Source: Verrucomicrobiota bacterium
GTDB taxonomy: Bacteria > Verrucomicrobiota > Kiritimatiellia > CAJWTS01
Length of the DNA: 41,428 nt
Assembly (NCBI GenBank): GCA_027623315.1
Contig: JAQBYD010000036.1
Span: 1 to 41,428, forward strand
Direction: 5' to 3'
Shown here: piece by piece, positions 1 to 8,947 of the stretch
Numbering within the stretch: position 1 is the stretch's first letter
Layout: the number at the start of each line of letters is the position of its first letter
Translations under genes and position numbers: made by a program
The notes under the pieces: model-generated
Seen by the model: the letters and a program-made list of their open reading frames with translations, nothing else
What the model was told of the DNA's origin: nothing
Databases searched by the model: none

Positions 1-8
1 GGCGAAGC

Positions 9-76
9 CCTGTTTCGATCAAGCCTGACGGAGCTATCCGTGTTCGTAGTAGGAAAAGCGTGAGATATCCGGGTTA
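9..76 (+). repeat. Left copy of 68-bp terminal inverted repeat
   Basis: Positions 9-76 are the reverse complement of 41361-41428 with one mismatch (C at 59 in this copy). The repeat contains a small hairpin at 28-41, with stem ACGGA/TCCGT and loop GCTA. It has no coding potential that I recognise. Because the sequence ends inside this repeat on both sides, it is most likely a multicopy dispersed element that broke the assembly. Confidence 0.85.
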
Positions 77-109
77 AGCGCGCGTCGCGACAGACGTTCT
101 CCCCGGAGA

Positions 110-895
110 TCAGCGGCGGGGCGCCTGTGGCGTCGTCAGAAGGACGATCATATCGCGATCGTCATCCGCCTTCGCGAGCGCAAGCGCGGAGACGCCACTT
201 CGGTCGGTGAGTTGCGCGGTCGCCCCGGACTGGATGAGCTGCTTCACGATGTCAGGATGTCCTTCGTGAACGGCATACATCAGCGCCGTATCGCCGTTGA
301 CGTCGCGATTGTCAACCGCAACGCCGCGGCTCAACAAGGTTTCGACAACGTCGAGATGTCCGTTCTTCGCCGCGAACATCAACGCCGTATAACCTGACTT
401 GGAAGAGCTGCTCGCATGCGCACCGCGATCGAGCAGCATCCTGACGATGGTCAGATGCCCTCCCGCAGCCGCTCCCATCAGCGCCGTAGAGCCGTGGATA
501 TTGCGCTTATGCACCGACGCGCCGCGCCGTAGCAGCTTCCGGACACCGGCGACATCTCCGCCGGAGGCAGCGAGCATCAGCGGCGTATTCCCGCGCAGAT
601 CTCCATCGCCCACCCCGTTCATGACGATCCCGATGTCGCCCAGGCTATGCACGAAGACCTGGTGGATATCGAGGACGACACCCACCTCTCGCGTCGCGAA
701 CTCGCTGGGCGTGACCGATTGCCCGATAACGACAGCTCTCCCGTTAACGATAATGGTGATGGGTTGAGTCTCGAAGGCCGTTGGGTACCGAAACTCCTTT
801 ACGGCCTTGAAGTGTTGCGCCGTGGAAGCGCCCGGGATGCACAGCATCATGAGCGCGGAGCCCGTCGAGATTAGAAGCGGTCGAATCGGATGCAT
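110..895 (-). CDS. Exported ankyrin-repeat protein
   Basis: A 261-residue protein with about five ankyrin repeats from residue ~100 to the end, with successive 'NTPLMLAA', 'STALMGAA', 'YTALMFAA', 'DTALMYAV' and 'VSALALAK' helices. Ankyrin repeats are protein-binding scaffolds. I chose the ATG at 895 because it is preceded by AGAGGA at good spacing and begins a clear Sec signal peptide (MHPIRP, hydrophobic core, cleavage near 'GASTAQ'). In-frame starts further upstream would bury this signal. The segment between signal and repeats (residues ~28-100) is unrecognised. It probably acts in the periplasm. It is the last gene of the leftward block, 156 nt after the TraB-like gene. The partner is unknown. 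Confidence 0.85.
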   Translation of the reverse strand: MHPIRPLLISTGSALMMLCIPGASTAQHFKAVKEFRYPTAFETQPITIIVNGRAVVIGQSVTPSEFATREVGVVLDIHQVFVHSLGDIGIVMNGVGDGDLRGNTPLMLAASGGDVAGVRKLLRRGASVHKRNIHGSTALMGAAAGGHLTIVRMLLDRGAHASSSSKSGYTALMFAAKNGHLDVVETLLSRGVAVDNRDVNGDTALMYAVHEGHPDIVKQLIQSGATAQLTDRSGVSALALAKADDDRDMIVLLTTPQAPRR

Positions 896-1051
896 GACGC
901 GGTTCCTCTTGAGCTTTAATCGTGCCATACCGGCGCCGCGGCCGCAAGTCGCATCACGCGGCGATGCCCATTTTTCAAGCTTCAAGAGCCCCCGAAGCGG
1001 CGTATTTCCGCCACCATTCGCCGCCAACCGGCAGAATTCCTGCTCCGCCGG

Positions 1052-1972
1052 TTACTGCTGTACGACCTCGTGATTCTTCTTGCGAAGAATTTCCAGGATG
1101 CCTTCAGCCCCGACAAGATGGCTGGCACCGACGATCACGAAGTAGGTTGACTCGGTCTCCAGCAACGCCTCAATCTTGTCCGCCATGCGGTAGTTCCGGT
1201 CCGTGATCATGGCATCGTAGATATCTTGAAACTCCTCGTTTCCTTCCAGGGATTCGCGCAGCAGAACGTCCAACGCATCGGCATCGCCCATCGACCAGAT
1301 ATCGGCGATCGCGGCAATCTGCGCTCCCGCCTGCCCGGCGTCTTTTAGCGTCGTTTCGAGAAAGGACCGTTGCTGTTCAGCCGTCAGACCGGCGAGCATT
1401 CCGACCTGCTCATCGATAGTCTCAAGTCCACTCGTGGCGCGCGTACCCAGCTTGCGCAAAAAATGCGCATCGATGCCCCACATCGGGTTGAAGCCGGCTT
1501 CCTGTGCCGCCTGCAGCGTAATCGCAATCGCCACATACCACGGTCGCAGGCGGTACAGCGTGCCGACATCCATTCCGGCTTCGGCGAGGTACGCATCCAG
1601 AGTCTTTAAGACGTCCTTCGGCAGATGATCCGCAAGCGTCTCGTCCTCCGGCAACACGGCCGCGGCGGTCATCTTCTTCAACGCCTCGAACTGGCTCTTC
1701 GGGTCCATCGGAACCTCGAAAACGACGGACTCCGATGATGCAAAGGCGGCCTCGATGGACGCGGCCAGTGGATAGAGATTCGTCCGCGCGATATGCATCG
1801 AGCCGAGCATGTAAACCGTCGCTGACCCGGCCGATGCCTTCCACATGAAAGGCTTCGTCGCCACGGCGACTTCGGCTGAAGCCAATCCGGGCAGAAGGGC
1901 GCCCGCCAGCAGGCAAGCCATCCAGACTCGCCCCCGGGGCAAGCACCGCATCGCGCGCGCGCGGCGCCGCAT
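1052..1972 (-). CDS. TraB/GumN family protein
   Basis: A 306-residue protein of the TraB/GumN (PF01963) family, some members of which have been proposed to be metal-dependent peptidases. The family's two signatures are present: 'LGSMHIA' after the N-terminus and 'VGASHLVG' near the C-terminus. The N-terminus (about 33 residues, Arg-rich then hydrophobic, ending 'GLASAE') looks like a signal peptide, so an exported location is likely. The start at 1972 is chosen because its A is also the last base of the TGA stop of the upstream ClpX-like gene (TGATG), which implies translational coupling. A start further upstream would run inside that gene. Length is normal for the family. The substrate is unknown. 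Confidence 0.88.
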   Translation of the reverse strand: MRRRARAMRCLPRGRVWMACLLAGALLPGLASAEVAVATKPFMWKASAGSATVYMLGSMHIARTNLYPLAASIEAAFASSESVVFEVPMDPKSQFEALKKMTAAAVLPEDETLADHLPKDVLKTLDAYLAEAGMDVGTLYRLRPWYVAIAITLQAAQEAGFNPMWGIDAHFLRKLGTRATSGLETIDEQVGMLAGLTAEQQRSFLETTLKDAGQAGAQIAAIADIWSMGDADALDVLLRESLEGNEEFQDIYDAMITDRNYRMADKIEALLETESTYFVIVGASHLVGAEGILEILRKKNHEVVQQ

Positions 1973-3552
1973 CAGCTCTCCGCCTTTTTTTCGAAGCTGT
2001 CGACAACCCACTTGGAAAGCTCCTTGTCAGGGGCGAGCACCGCGGTTTTCGTTATCGTGAAGCGATGTCGCCCCGTATTGCGCGATACGATCTTCAGGCC
2101 ATGTTGATAATCCCGGAAGCGCTCCTCGCAGATGGCGCTGATGCTCTTGCCGGATTCCTCCGCGGCTGCCGCCAGGGCTTTCGCTGCGTGATCGTTGAAG
2201 ACCAGCGTCAGTCCGTGCTCGCTTTCGAACATGCGCGAGTAGTTATCGACCTCCTGGCTCGACACGTCATCGGTCGAGACCTCGTGTTCCTCTAAGAGGC
2301 CTGAAAGCGTCTCCTGCGGCTTGTCAATAGTGTCCGTATCCACGTTGAATAGACGAATAGTCGTCGAGGGCAGCGCAAACTTGTAGTCGCGAAACCGCTT
2401 CTCCAGCACGGTGGTTAACCCGCGCGCGCCCGTCTTCTCGCGGTAGGCCTGTTCGGCGATCATCCTGACGGCCGCGGGGACGATCTTGAAGTCGATTCCG
2501 TACCCCGCGAAGTCGTGCCGATACTGCTCGAGCACGCTGTCTTCCGAAGAGAGCATGATCTCCTCGAGATCGTCGGCGGATAACGCCTCACATGCCACGC
2601 GGATCGGCAGACGCCCGATGAACTCGGGTTCGAATCCGAAGTCGATGAAGTCCGTGGTCTCCGCCAGTGGAAGGTACTCGTTATCATCCCTCTGCTGCGT
2701 GTCCGACTGCGTGAACCCGATGCGGCCTTTTCCCACGCGTCGCTTGATCTGTTCGCCCAGCGTCCCGAAGGCACCGCTGACGATGAAGAGCATGTGCCGT
2801 GTGTTGATCGTCTTGCGACCGGCGCCACCGCGCTGCATGTCCATAATGGCTTCGATCTGCGACACGAGATCGGCCTGACTATGCAGGCTAACGTCCGTCT
2901 CCTCCATCAGCTTCAAAAGGTTGATCTGCACGCCGCGGCCGGAGACATCACGCCCGCCGCCTCCCGTTGACTGAGCGGCGATCTTATCGATCTCATCGAT
3001 GTAGATGATACCGTACTGCGCGAGTTCCATGTCACCATCGCCCAGCTTCACGAGATCGCGCACAAGGTCTTCGACATCGTGGCCCACATATCCGGTCTCG
3101 GAGAACTTGGTCGCGTCAGCCTTGACGAAAGGAACACCAATCAGCCGGGCGATGCAGCGCATCAGGTAGGTCTTACCGACGCCGGTTGGCCCCAGGAGCA
3201 GTACATTCTGTTTCACATAGCTCTTCTCACGAAGCGCCTCGTCCTCGATGCATTGCCGCACGTGATTATAATGATCGCATATCGCGACGGAGAGCACCTT
3301 CTTGGCCTCCGCCTGCCGAATGACGAAGCGATCGAGGTAATCGCGCACCTCGCGCGGTTTCATTCTGAAGTCGCGTATCCGTCGCAACGTGTCCTCGCGA
3401 TCGTTCTCCTCCTCGGGTGGCTCGGGCTCCGGTTCGGCAGGCTGCGCCGGCGGTTGATTGAACATGGCGGCGAGATTTGAGTTTCCGAGCATCTCCTGGA
3501 TCTGTTTCTGCAGGTCGTCTAGCGGGTTCTTGGGCTCTTGCGAGTCACTCAT
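1972..3552 (-). CDS. ClpX-like AAA+ unfoldase with duplicated C-terminal domain
   Basis: A 526-residue AAA+ ATPase closest to ClpX. Walker A GPTGVGKT is at 121-128, Walker B 'IIYIDEIDK' at 182-190, the pore-loop GYVG at 154-157, and an IGF tripeptide at 278-280 where ClpX carries its ClpP-docking loop. The usual Cys4 zinc-binding domain is absent; residues 1-60 are instead Gln/Pro/Glu-rich. Ordinary ClpX is about 420 residues. The excess is a C-terminal segment (~444-515) that resembles the normal small domain (~349-420): 'KRFRDYKFAL' at 385 recurs as 'ERFRDYQHGL' at 477. The start has AAAGG seven nt upstream. No clpP is in the window. It may be an alternative unfoldase rather than the housekeeping ClpX. 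Confidence 0.88.
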   Translation of the reverse strand: MSDSQEPKNPLDDLQKQIQEMLGNSNLAAMFNQPPAQPAEPEPEPPEEENDREDTLRRIRDFRMKPREVRDYLDRFVIRQAEAKKVLSVAICDHYNHVRQCIEDEALREKSYVKQNVLLLGPTGVGKTYLMRCIARLIGVPFVKADATKFSETGYVGHDVEDLVRDLVKLGDGDMELAQYGIIYIDEIDKIAAQSTGGGGRDVSGRGVQINLLKLMEETDVSLHSQADLVSQIEAIMDMQRGGAGRKTINTRHMLFIVSGAFGTLGEQIKRRVGKGRIGFTQSDTQQRDDNEYLPLAETTDFIDFGFEPEFIGRLPIRVACEALSADDLEEIMLSSEDSVLEQYRHDFAGYGIDFKIVPAAVRMIAEQAYREKTGARGLTTVLEKRFRDYKFALPSTTIRLFNVDTDTIDKPQETLSGLLEEHEVSTDDVSSQEVDNYSRMFESEHGLTLVFNDHAAKALAAAAEESGKSISAICEERFRDYQHGLKIVSRNTGRHRFTITKTAVLAPDKELSKWVVDSFEKKAES

Positions 3553-3622
3553 AACGATGCCTTTCTATTGAATTTAATCCGGATCCCGACGCGACGCGAC
3601 GGCAGCACGGCTCGCGGGGACG

Positions 3623-4636
3623 TTAGAAGAGTTCATTTTGCTTTCGGGTCGGACGGGTCAGGCCCAGTTTGTCGTAGCACAGGTCGGTAACGACACGCCC
3701 CTGGCCGGTCCGTTTAAGGTAACCCTCCATAATCAGGTAGGGTTCATAGACTTCCTCGAGGGTTCCGGACTCTTCGCCGACGGCGACAGCCAACGAGCCC
3801 AGCCCGACGGGGCCCCCATCAAATTTGTGAATAATGGTCTCCAGCAGCCGCTTGTCCATCTCGTCCAATCCGTTGCGATCAATCTCGAGCATCTGCAACG
3901 CGCTATCGACCACGGCCCGGGTTATCTTATTGTCCGCCTTCACCTGCGCATAATCGCGCACCCAGCGCAGCAGATTATTCGTAATGCGCGGTGTGCCGCG
4001 TGACCGCCGGCCAAGCTCGATCGCACTTTCGTCATCGACATCGACGTTCAGGATGTTGGCCGACCGGCGCACGATCGTAGCCAGGTCCTCCGCGCCGTAG
4101 TAGTCCAGACGGTTGGTTAGACCGAATCGCGATCGAAGCGGCGCGGAAATCAATCCGCTCCGTGTCGTGGCAGCCACTAGCGTGAAGCGCGGCAACTCGA
4201 GGCGCACTGAGCGGGCCTGCGGGCCCTGGTCGATCATGATATCAATCACGAAATCCTCCATCGCGGAGTAGAGATACTCCTCGACCGCTTTCTGCAGCCG
4301 ATGGATCTCATCGATGAAGAGAATGTCGCCGCGCTCCAGGCTGGTGAGCAGTCCGGCCAGATCGGCGGGCCTGTCGATGACGGGCCCCGACGTCGATTTC
4401 ACATTGACGCCCATCGCGTCGCCCATGACGTAGGCCAGCGTGGTCTTGCCCAGGCCGGGCGGTCCGCACAGGAGCACATGATCGAGCACGTCCCCGCGCC
4501 CGCGCGCCGCCTCAACAAACAGCTCGAGGCGCTCGCGCACCTTGCTCTGCCCGACAAAGTCTTCAAAGCGTCCGGGGCGCAGACTGACGTCGCGTTCGGC
4601 GTCCGGCTCATTTAGTTTTTCAGGTACCCGTTCCAT
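3623..4636 (-). CDS. ruvB: Holliday junction branch-migration ATPase RuvB
   Basis: A 337-residue protein, full length for RuvB, the hexameric AAA+ motor that drives branch migration of Holliday junctions with RuvA. Walker [10 protein letters not shown] is at 58-66, Walker B 'ILFIDEIHR' near 105, and sensor '[19 protein letters not shown]' follows, with the winged-helix C-terminal domain ('[28 protein letters not shown]' region) intact. It is separated from ruvA by 181 nt that hold an inverted repeat, so the ruv operon is interrupted but the order yebC-ruvC-ruvA-ruvB is kept. No clear Shine-Dalgarno sequence is visible before the ATG. Confidence 0.97.
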   Translation of the reverse strand: MERVPEKLNEPDAERDVSLRPGRFEDFVGQSKVRERLELFVEAARGRGDVLDHVLLCGPPGLGKTTLAYVMGDAMGVNVKSTSGPVIDRPADLAGLLTSLERGDILFIDEIHRLQKAVEEYLYSAMEDFVIDIMIDQGPQARSVRLELPRFTLVAATTRSGLISAPLRSRFGLTNRLDYYGAEDLATIVRRSANILNVDVDDESAIELGRRSRGTPRITNNLLRWVRDYAQVKADNKITRAVVDSALQMLEIDRNGLDEMDKRLLETIIHKFDGGPVGLGSLAVAVGEESGTLEEVYEPYLIMEGYLKRTGQGRVVTDLCYDKLGLTRPTRKQNELF

Positions 4637-4683
4637 GACATTCTAGATTACCACACATCTGCCGATGCGCACCGGTGTTTCGG

Positions 4684-4791
4684 AACCACGAATCACACGA
4701 ATGATACGAATGGCGGTGAGAGGTGGCGGCGACTTCGAGATCTCGGTGCCATCCTTCAAGGTCATTCGCGAAATTGGTGTGATTCGCGGTT
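4684..4791. repeat. Imperfect inverted repeat inside the ruv operon
   Basis: Two 29-nt arms, 4684-4712 and the reverse complement of 4763-4791, match at 23 of 29 positions around a 50-nt centre. Both arms carry the core CGAATCACAC. The element fills most of the 181-nt gap between ruvA and ruvB and looks like a dispersed palindromic repeat. In RNA it could fold into a long hairpin between the two genes. Confidence 0.7.
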
Positions 4792-4817
4792 GCACTCCCA
4801 GGGTCGATCGCATGCGA

Positions 4818-5414
4818 TTATCGTCGGGCGAGGGCCTGGCGGATGACGTCTTCGACCGATGTATCTTGATCCGCGCTGTCGAGCACGTCGCGGACCATTT
4901 TGCGCGATTCTTTCTGCTTATAGCCCAGTGAGATGAGGGCCAGCATGGCATCGCGCAAACGGTGATCGGACATGTCGTCATCCTCGCCGAACACGGCCGC
5001 CAGTGCATCGCCCGCACTCAGCTTATCACGCAACTCCACGATCATCCGTTCGGCCATCTTGCGCCCGACCCCCGAGATCGCGCTCAGGCGCTTCTGGTCG
5101 CCGTCGACCACGGCCGCCCGTATCTCGCGCACGCTCATGCCGCTCAAGGCACTGAGCGCCAACTTGGGGCCGATGCCCGTGATGCCGAGCAGGAGTTCGA
5201 ACATCTCCTTCTCGGCGGCGGACATGAATCCGTAAAGCGCGTGCTGATCCTCCCGCACGTAATCGAACGTTTCGATGTGACAGGTCTCGCCGGTCGAGGG
5301 AAGGCGGTCATAGCTACTCAGCGGAATCAACATCTCGTAGCCAACCCCGGCGACGTTCAACACGACGCGCGTGGGCTGTTTATCGACGATGGTTCCTTCA
5401 AGAAAACAGATCAT
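4818..5414 (-). CDS. ruvA: Holliday junction DNA-binding protein RuvA
   Basis: A 198-residue RuvA, the tetrameric platform that binds the four-way junction and loads RuvB. The N-terminal OB fold ('MICFLEGTIVDKQPTRVVLNVAG'-type start), two helix-hairpin-helix motifs ('LLGITGIGPKLALSAL' and 'LSAISGVGRKMAERMI') and the C-terminal RuvB-binding three-helix domain ('DAMLALISLGYKQKES') are all present. Its ATG overlaps the TGA of ruvC (ATGA at 5411-5414), so the two are translationally coupled. Confidence 0.97.
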   Translation of the reverse strand: MICFLEGTIVDKQPTRVVLNVAGVGYEMLIPLSSYDRLPSTGETCHIETFDYVREDQHALYGFMSAAEKEMFELLLGITGIGPKLALSALSGMSVREIRAAVVDGDQKRLSAISGVGRKMAERMIVELRDKLSAGDALAAVFGEDDDMSDHRLRDAMLALISLGYKQKESRKMVRDVLDSADQDTSVEDVIRQALARR

Positions 5415-5923
5415 AGCGGCTTTGGCGCCAGGGCGGCGTGCGTGGTGTGGTTGTGCAGGTGACAGATCGCGATCGCAAGGGCGTCCCCCGCATCTTCCTG
5501 CGGCTCGTCGGTCAGGGCCAGTATCGACATCACCATGCGGCGTACTTGTTCCTTGCTCGCGGCTCCGTTGCCCACGACGGCTTGCTTTACACGGCGCGGG
5601 GCATACTCGAATACCGGCACCCCCGCGCGCGCGCCGGCGGCCATCACCACGCCACGCGCTTCACCCAGGCTGACCGCCGTTCGCACGTTTTTGCAATGAA
5701 AGACTCCCTCCACGGCGATGGCATCCGGCCGCGAGCGTTCCAGCAGGCTCCGAATCGCCTCATCGATACGGCCGAGCGATTCCACCACGGACCGTGAGGA
5801 GGGATTACGGATGTGGTCGTGTTCGATCGCTGCAAGCTGACTGCCGCGGCCCTCCACCACGGCGACGCCGGATGATCTCAAGGACGTATCGACTCCCAGC
5901 ACGCGTATCGTGCTGCTACTCAT
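5411..5923 (-). CDS. ruvC: Holliday junction resolvase RuvC
   Basis: A 170-residue RuvC endonuclease, which cuts Holliday junctions after branch migration. The acidic active-site set is visible: Asp in 'VLGVDTSL' near residue 11, Glu in 'AVEGVF' near 72, and the Asp pair in 'EDAGDALAIA' near 145. The RNase-H-like fold is complete. The ATG at 5923 overlaps the end of yebC by 8 nt and the stop overlaps ruvA. yebC-ruvC-ruvA is a common operon order. Confidence 0.96.
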   Translation of the reverse strand: MSSSTIRVLGVDTSLRSSGVAVVEGRGSQLAAIEHDHIRNPSSRSVVESLGRIDEAIRSLLERSRPDAIAVEGVFHCKNVRTAVSLGEARGVVMAAGARAGVPVFEYAPRRVKQAVVGNGAASKEQVRRMVMSILALTDEPQEDAGDALAIAICHLHNHTTHAALAPKPL

Positions 5924-6668
5924 TCACCGCGTTCATCAATTCATCGCTGATATCGAAGTTCGCGTAGACGTCCTGAACGTCCTCATTGTCTTCGAGCTCA
6001 TTCATGAACCTGAGAATAGCCCTGGCGGTCTTCTCATCGTTTACGGGAACGAGCGTCTCGGGTATGAGGGAGAGCTCAGCCGTGTCGGGTTCGATCCCCT
6101 TTTCGCGAATCGCGGTGACGACATCGTTAAAGGCAAGCGGGTCGGTCAGGACCTCATAGCGTCCGTCCTCCGAGGTCATGTCCTCGGCCCCGGCCTCAAG
6201 CACCAGCTCCATCAAGTCGTCTTCGGCAATGGCATCTCCCTCGATCAAAACCTGGCCCTTGCGATGAAACGACCGCGATACGGCGCCCTGCTGTGCAAAG
6301 CTGGATCCATTCTTGGTGAAGATATGTCGAATCTCCGCGGCGGCACGGTTCCGGTTGTCGGTCAGGACCTTCACCACGAGACCCACACCGCCCGATGCGT
6401 ATCCTTCGTAGATGATCTCGTCGAACGTACCGCCATCCAACTCACCCGTGCCCTTCTTGATGGCGCGCGTGATGTTGTCCATCGGCATGTTCGCCGCGCG
6501 GGCGGTCTGAACCACCGTACGTAAGGTCGGGTTCATCTCCGGGTTTCCCCCACCCATACGCGCCGTGACGGTCAGTTCCTTGCTGATACGGCTGAAGATC
6601 TTGCCGCGCTTAGCGTCGGCCGCGCCCTTCTTATGCTGAATTGTCTTCCACTTACTATGTCCACTCAT
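5916..6668 (-). CDS. YebC/PmpR family protein
   Basis: A 250-residue protein of the YebC/TACO1 family. It starts with the signature 'MSGHSKWKTIQHKKG' and contains the family's 'YEGYASGGVGLVVKVLTDNRNR' segment. Family members act as transcription regulators in some bacteria (including of ruv genes) and as translation factors that help ribosomes at proline stretches in others. The sequence does not decide between these roles. It lies 12 nt after the EF-G2-like gene and overlaps ruvC, so it sits between a translation GTPase and the recombination genes. Confidence 0.95.
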   Translation of the reverse strand: MSGHSKWKTIQHKKGAADAKRGKIFSRISKELTVTARMGGGNPEMNPTLRTVVQTARAANMPMDNITRAIKKGTGELDGGTFDEIIYEGYASGGVGLVVKVLTDNRNRAAAEIRHIFTKNGSSFAQQGAVSRSFHRKGQVLIEGDAIAEDDLMELVLEAGAEDMTSEDGRYEVLTDPLAFNDVVTAIREKGIEPDTAELSLIPETLVPVNDEKTARAILRFMNELEDNEDVQDVYANFDISDELMNAVNE

Positions 6669-6680
6669 AAATGCATCAAC

Positions 6681-8702
6681 TTAGTCTTCTTCTTCGTGTT
6701 TTTCTGCCTCGGCTACGATCTTTGCGGTCAGGTTCGACGGCACGACGTCGTAGCGGCTAAACTCCATCGTAAAGGATCCCTGCCCGCCGGTAATACTGCG
6801 CAGCTCGGCACCGTAGCGAAACAGTTCCGACACGGGAACTTCGGCCTGGATCACCTGCAGCCCTACATCACTACCCATGCCAAGGATGCGCCCGCGTTTG
6901 TGATTCAGATCGCCATTGATGTCGCCCAGAAACTGGTCGGGGATCGAGACTTCGACCTTCATGATCGGCTCAAGCAGCACTGGCTTGGCCTTGGACATCC
7001 CCTCGCGCAACGCGCGCGACCCGGCGATCTTGAACGCGATTTCCGACGAATCGACGTCGTGGTACGAACCGTCGTAGACCGTAACCTTCAGGTTCACTAC
7101 CGGGTAGCCCGCGACGGCCCCGCGTTGAGTCCCCTCGACCACCCCCTTCTGCACGGCCGGCACAAAGTTTCCCGGAATCGCGCCCCCGACGATGGCGTTG
7201 ACGAACCACTCCTCGTCGGAAGGATCCCGTGGCTCGACGCGGAGGAACACCTCCCCGTACTGCCCACGACCGCCGGACTGCTTTCGGTGGCGATAGTGGC
7301 CCTCACCCATTCCCGTCACGGTCTCGCGGTACGGCACCTTGGGCGTGTCGAGCAGAACTTCCACATGGCTGCGCTTTCTCATCTTGTCCACGGCCACTTC
7401 AAGATGCACGTCGCCTAATCCCGAAAGCACCATCTCGTGGGTCTCATTGTTGTGCTCGATCCTGATCGTGGGATCCTCTTCCGTGAGACGATGCAGGGCC
7501 GTGCCGATCTTGTCGTCGTCAGCCTTGGACTTTGCACGGACCGAGAAGGAGGTTGCCGGTGACGGAAATGCGATCGATGCCAGGTGGATCTCCGCGCCCG
7601 CCGCGCAGATGACGTCGTTTACTCCCGTATGCTTCAACTTGGCCAGCGCCACGATTTGTCCCGGGGTGGCCGCGGCGACGTTGTCCTGGTTCTTGCCGTT
7701 GATCGACAGGCAGGCGCCCAGGCGCTCTTTTGCGCCCTTGGTCGCGTTGAATGTTTCGCCATCTCCCTTCAGGGTGCCGCCGAATATTCGTACAAATGTT
7801 AATTGCCCGATGAAGGGATCATTCACCGAACGCCAGACCAATCCCGCGAGCGGGCCGTCCGCGGCGGCATCGATTGGTTTTCCGTCGGCGTCCTTGCGGT
7901 CGACTTCGGCGGGCGACGGCAACAGGCGCGAGACCCCGTCGAGTAACTGCTCGAGCCCCTGCCCTTTCAACGGTGCGCAGAAAAACACGGGCACCAGGCC
8001 GCCGGTGGCGACGGCATTGCGCAAGCCGGCGGAGATCTCTTCAGCAGTCAACTCCTCGCCTGCGAGAAACTTTTCGATCAGCGTATCATCGGTTTCGGCG
8101 GCGAGCTCCAAGAGGCTTCCCTTGATCTCCTCAACTTGCGCAGCGAGATCATCGGGAATATTCTTCCCAAGCAGATCGATGATCGTCCCGTCCGCCGCGG
8201 GAAGGTTTACCGGTACACAACGGGCGCCCCAGGTATCCTGAATCTTTTGCAACGCCGCCGCCGCGTCCGTGTTCTCGCGATCAAGACCCGTGATCACGAT
8301 ACCGCGCGCCTTGCCCTCTTTCTCACAGAGATTCCATCCACGGTTGCTGCCCACCTGGATTCCCGAGTGCGCGTCGACCACGATCAAGGCGGCGTCGGAG
8401 ACACTGCTGGCGGCTACAACCTGCCCGTAGAAATCAGCGTATCCCGGTGTATCGGTATAGAAGATGTGGGTCGCGCTGCCATTCGATTTGTATTCGGCAT
8501 TGAAAGTGGAGCAATAGATTGATGTTTTTCGTTCGCGCTCCTCATCGGTGTAGTCCGAGACGCTGGTTCCGTCATCGACGGAGCCAAGACGGTCATTGAT
8601 TCCCATCTTGAAGGCCAGTGCATCCACGAGCGTGGTCTTGCCGCTTCCCGTGTGGCCTAGAAGGACGATGTTCCTGGTGTCAGAGACTGCCGTTTCACTC
8701 AT
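6681..8702 (-). CDS. EF-G2-type translation GTPase
   Basis: A 673-residue EF-G paralogue with the standard order: GTPase domain (G1 GHTGSGKTT at 16-23), domain II, domains III-V including 'GLGDVHLEVAVDKM' and 'GGRGQYGEV', and an acidic tail. It differs from housekeeping EF-G at two key places. The switch II motif reads DTPGYADF (84-91), with Tyr where EF-G and EF-Tu have the catalytic His. The G4 motif reads TGLD (138-141) instead of NKxD. Both are features of the EF-G2 subgroup, whose exact job is unsettled. The ribosomal-protein neighbours (str operon) expected of fusA are absent. The ATG has a GAGGAG-type site upstream. Confidence 0.9.
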   Translation of the reverse strand: MSETAVSDTRNIVLLGHTGSGKTTLVDALAFKMGINDRLGSVDDGTSVSDYTDEERERKTSIYCSTFNAEYKSNGSATHIFYTDTPGYADFYGQVVAASSVSDAALIVVDAHSGIQVGSNRGWNLCEKEGKARGIVITGLDRENTDAAAALQKIQDTWGARCVPVNLPAADGTIIDLLGKNIPDDLAAQVEEIKGSLLELAAETDDTLIEKFLAGEELTAEEISAGLRNAVATGGLVPVFFCAPLKGQGLEQLLDGVSRLLPSPAEVDRKDADGKPIDAAADGPLAGLVWRSVNDPFIGQLTFVRIFGGTLKGDGETFNATKGAKERLGACLSINGKNQDNVAAATPGQIVALAKLKHTGVNDVICAAGAEIHLASIAFPSPATSFSVRAKSKADDDKIGTALHRLTEEDPTIRIEHNNETHEMVLSGLGDVHLEVAVDKMRKRSHVEVLLDTPKVPYRETVTGMGEGHYRHRKQSGGRGQYGEVFLRVEPRDPSDEEWFVNAIVGGAIPGNFVPAVQKGVVEGTQRGAVAGYPVVNLKVTVYDGSYHDVDSSEIAFKIAGSRALREGMSKAKPVLLEPIMKVEVSIPDQFLGDINGDLNHKRGRILGMGSDVGLQVIQAEVPVSELFRYGAELRSITGGQGSFTMEFSRYDVVPSNLTAKIVAEAEKHEEED

Positions 8703-8947
8703 CGGTTTATGCTCCTCTCAGTACGCGACGCTATCTATATTTCAACACAGACAGGACGCCGGTCGCGCCTGCCAGGTTCAACATCAACATGCCCCACGAA
8801 GCCACGGAATGACCCCGCGCCTGCGCAGAACCTCTTTCTACCCAAAGAGGGGCTCGAGTGCAACGCTTTTGGCGGGTTCTAGACGCTGGACGTCCGTCAG
8901 ATCAGATATTGACGAACGCCCACACAGCGGCAAGGCTGGCCGTGCCC
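8703..8947. other. Divergent intergenic region between EF-G2-like gene and phosphatase
   Basis: These 245 nt separate two divergently transcribed genes and must hold their start signals. GAGGAG precedes the EF-G2-like ATG on the minus strand. A perfect 7-bp hairpin (stem CCTCTTT/AAAGAGG, loop CTACCC) lies at 8831-8850. I see no confident sigma-70 pair on either strand and no small gene. Confidence 0.5.
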
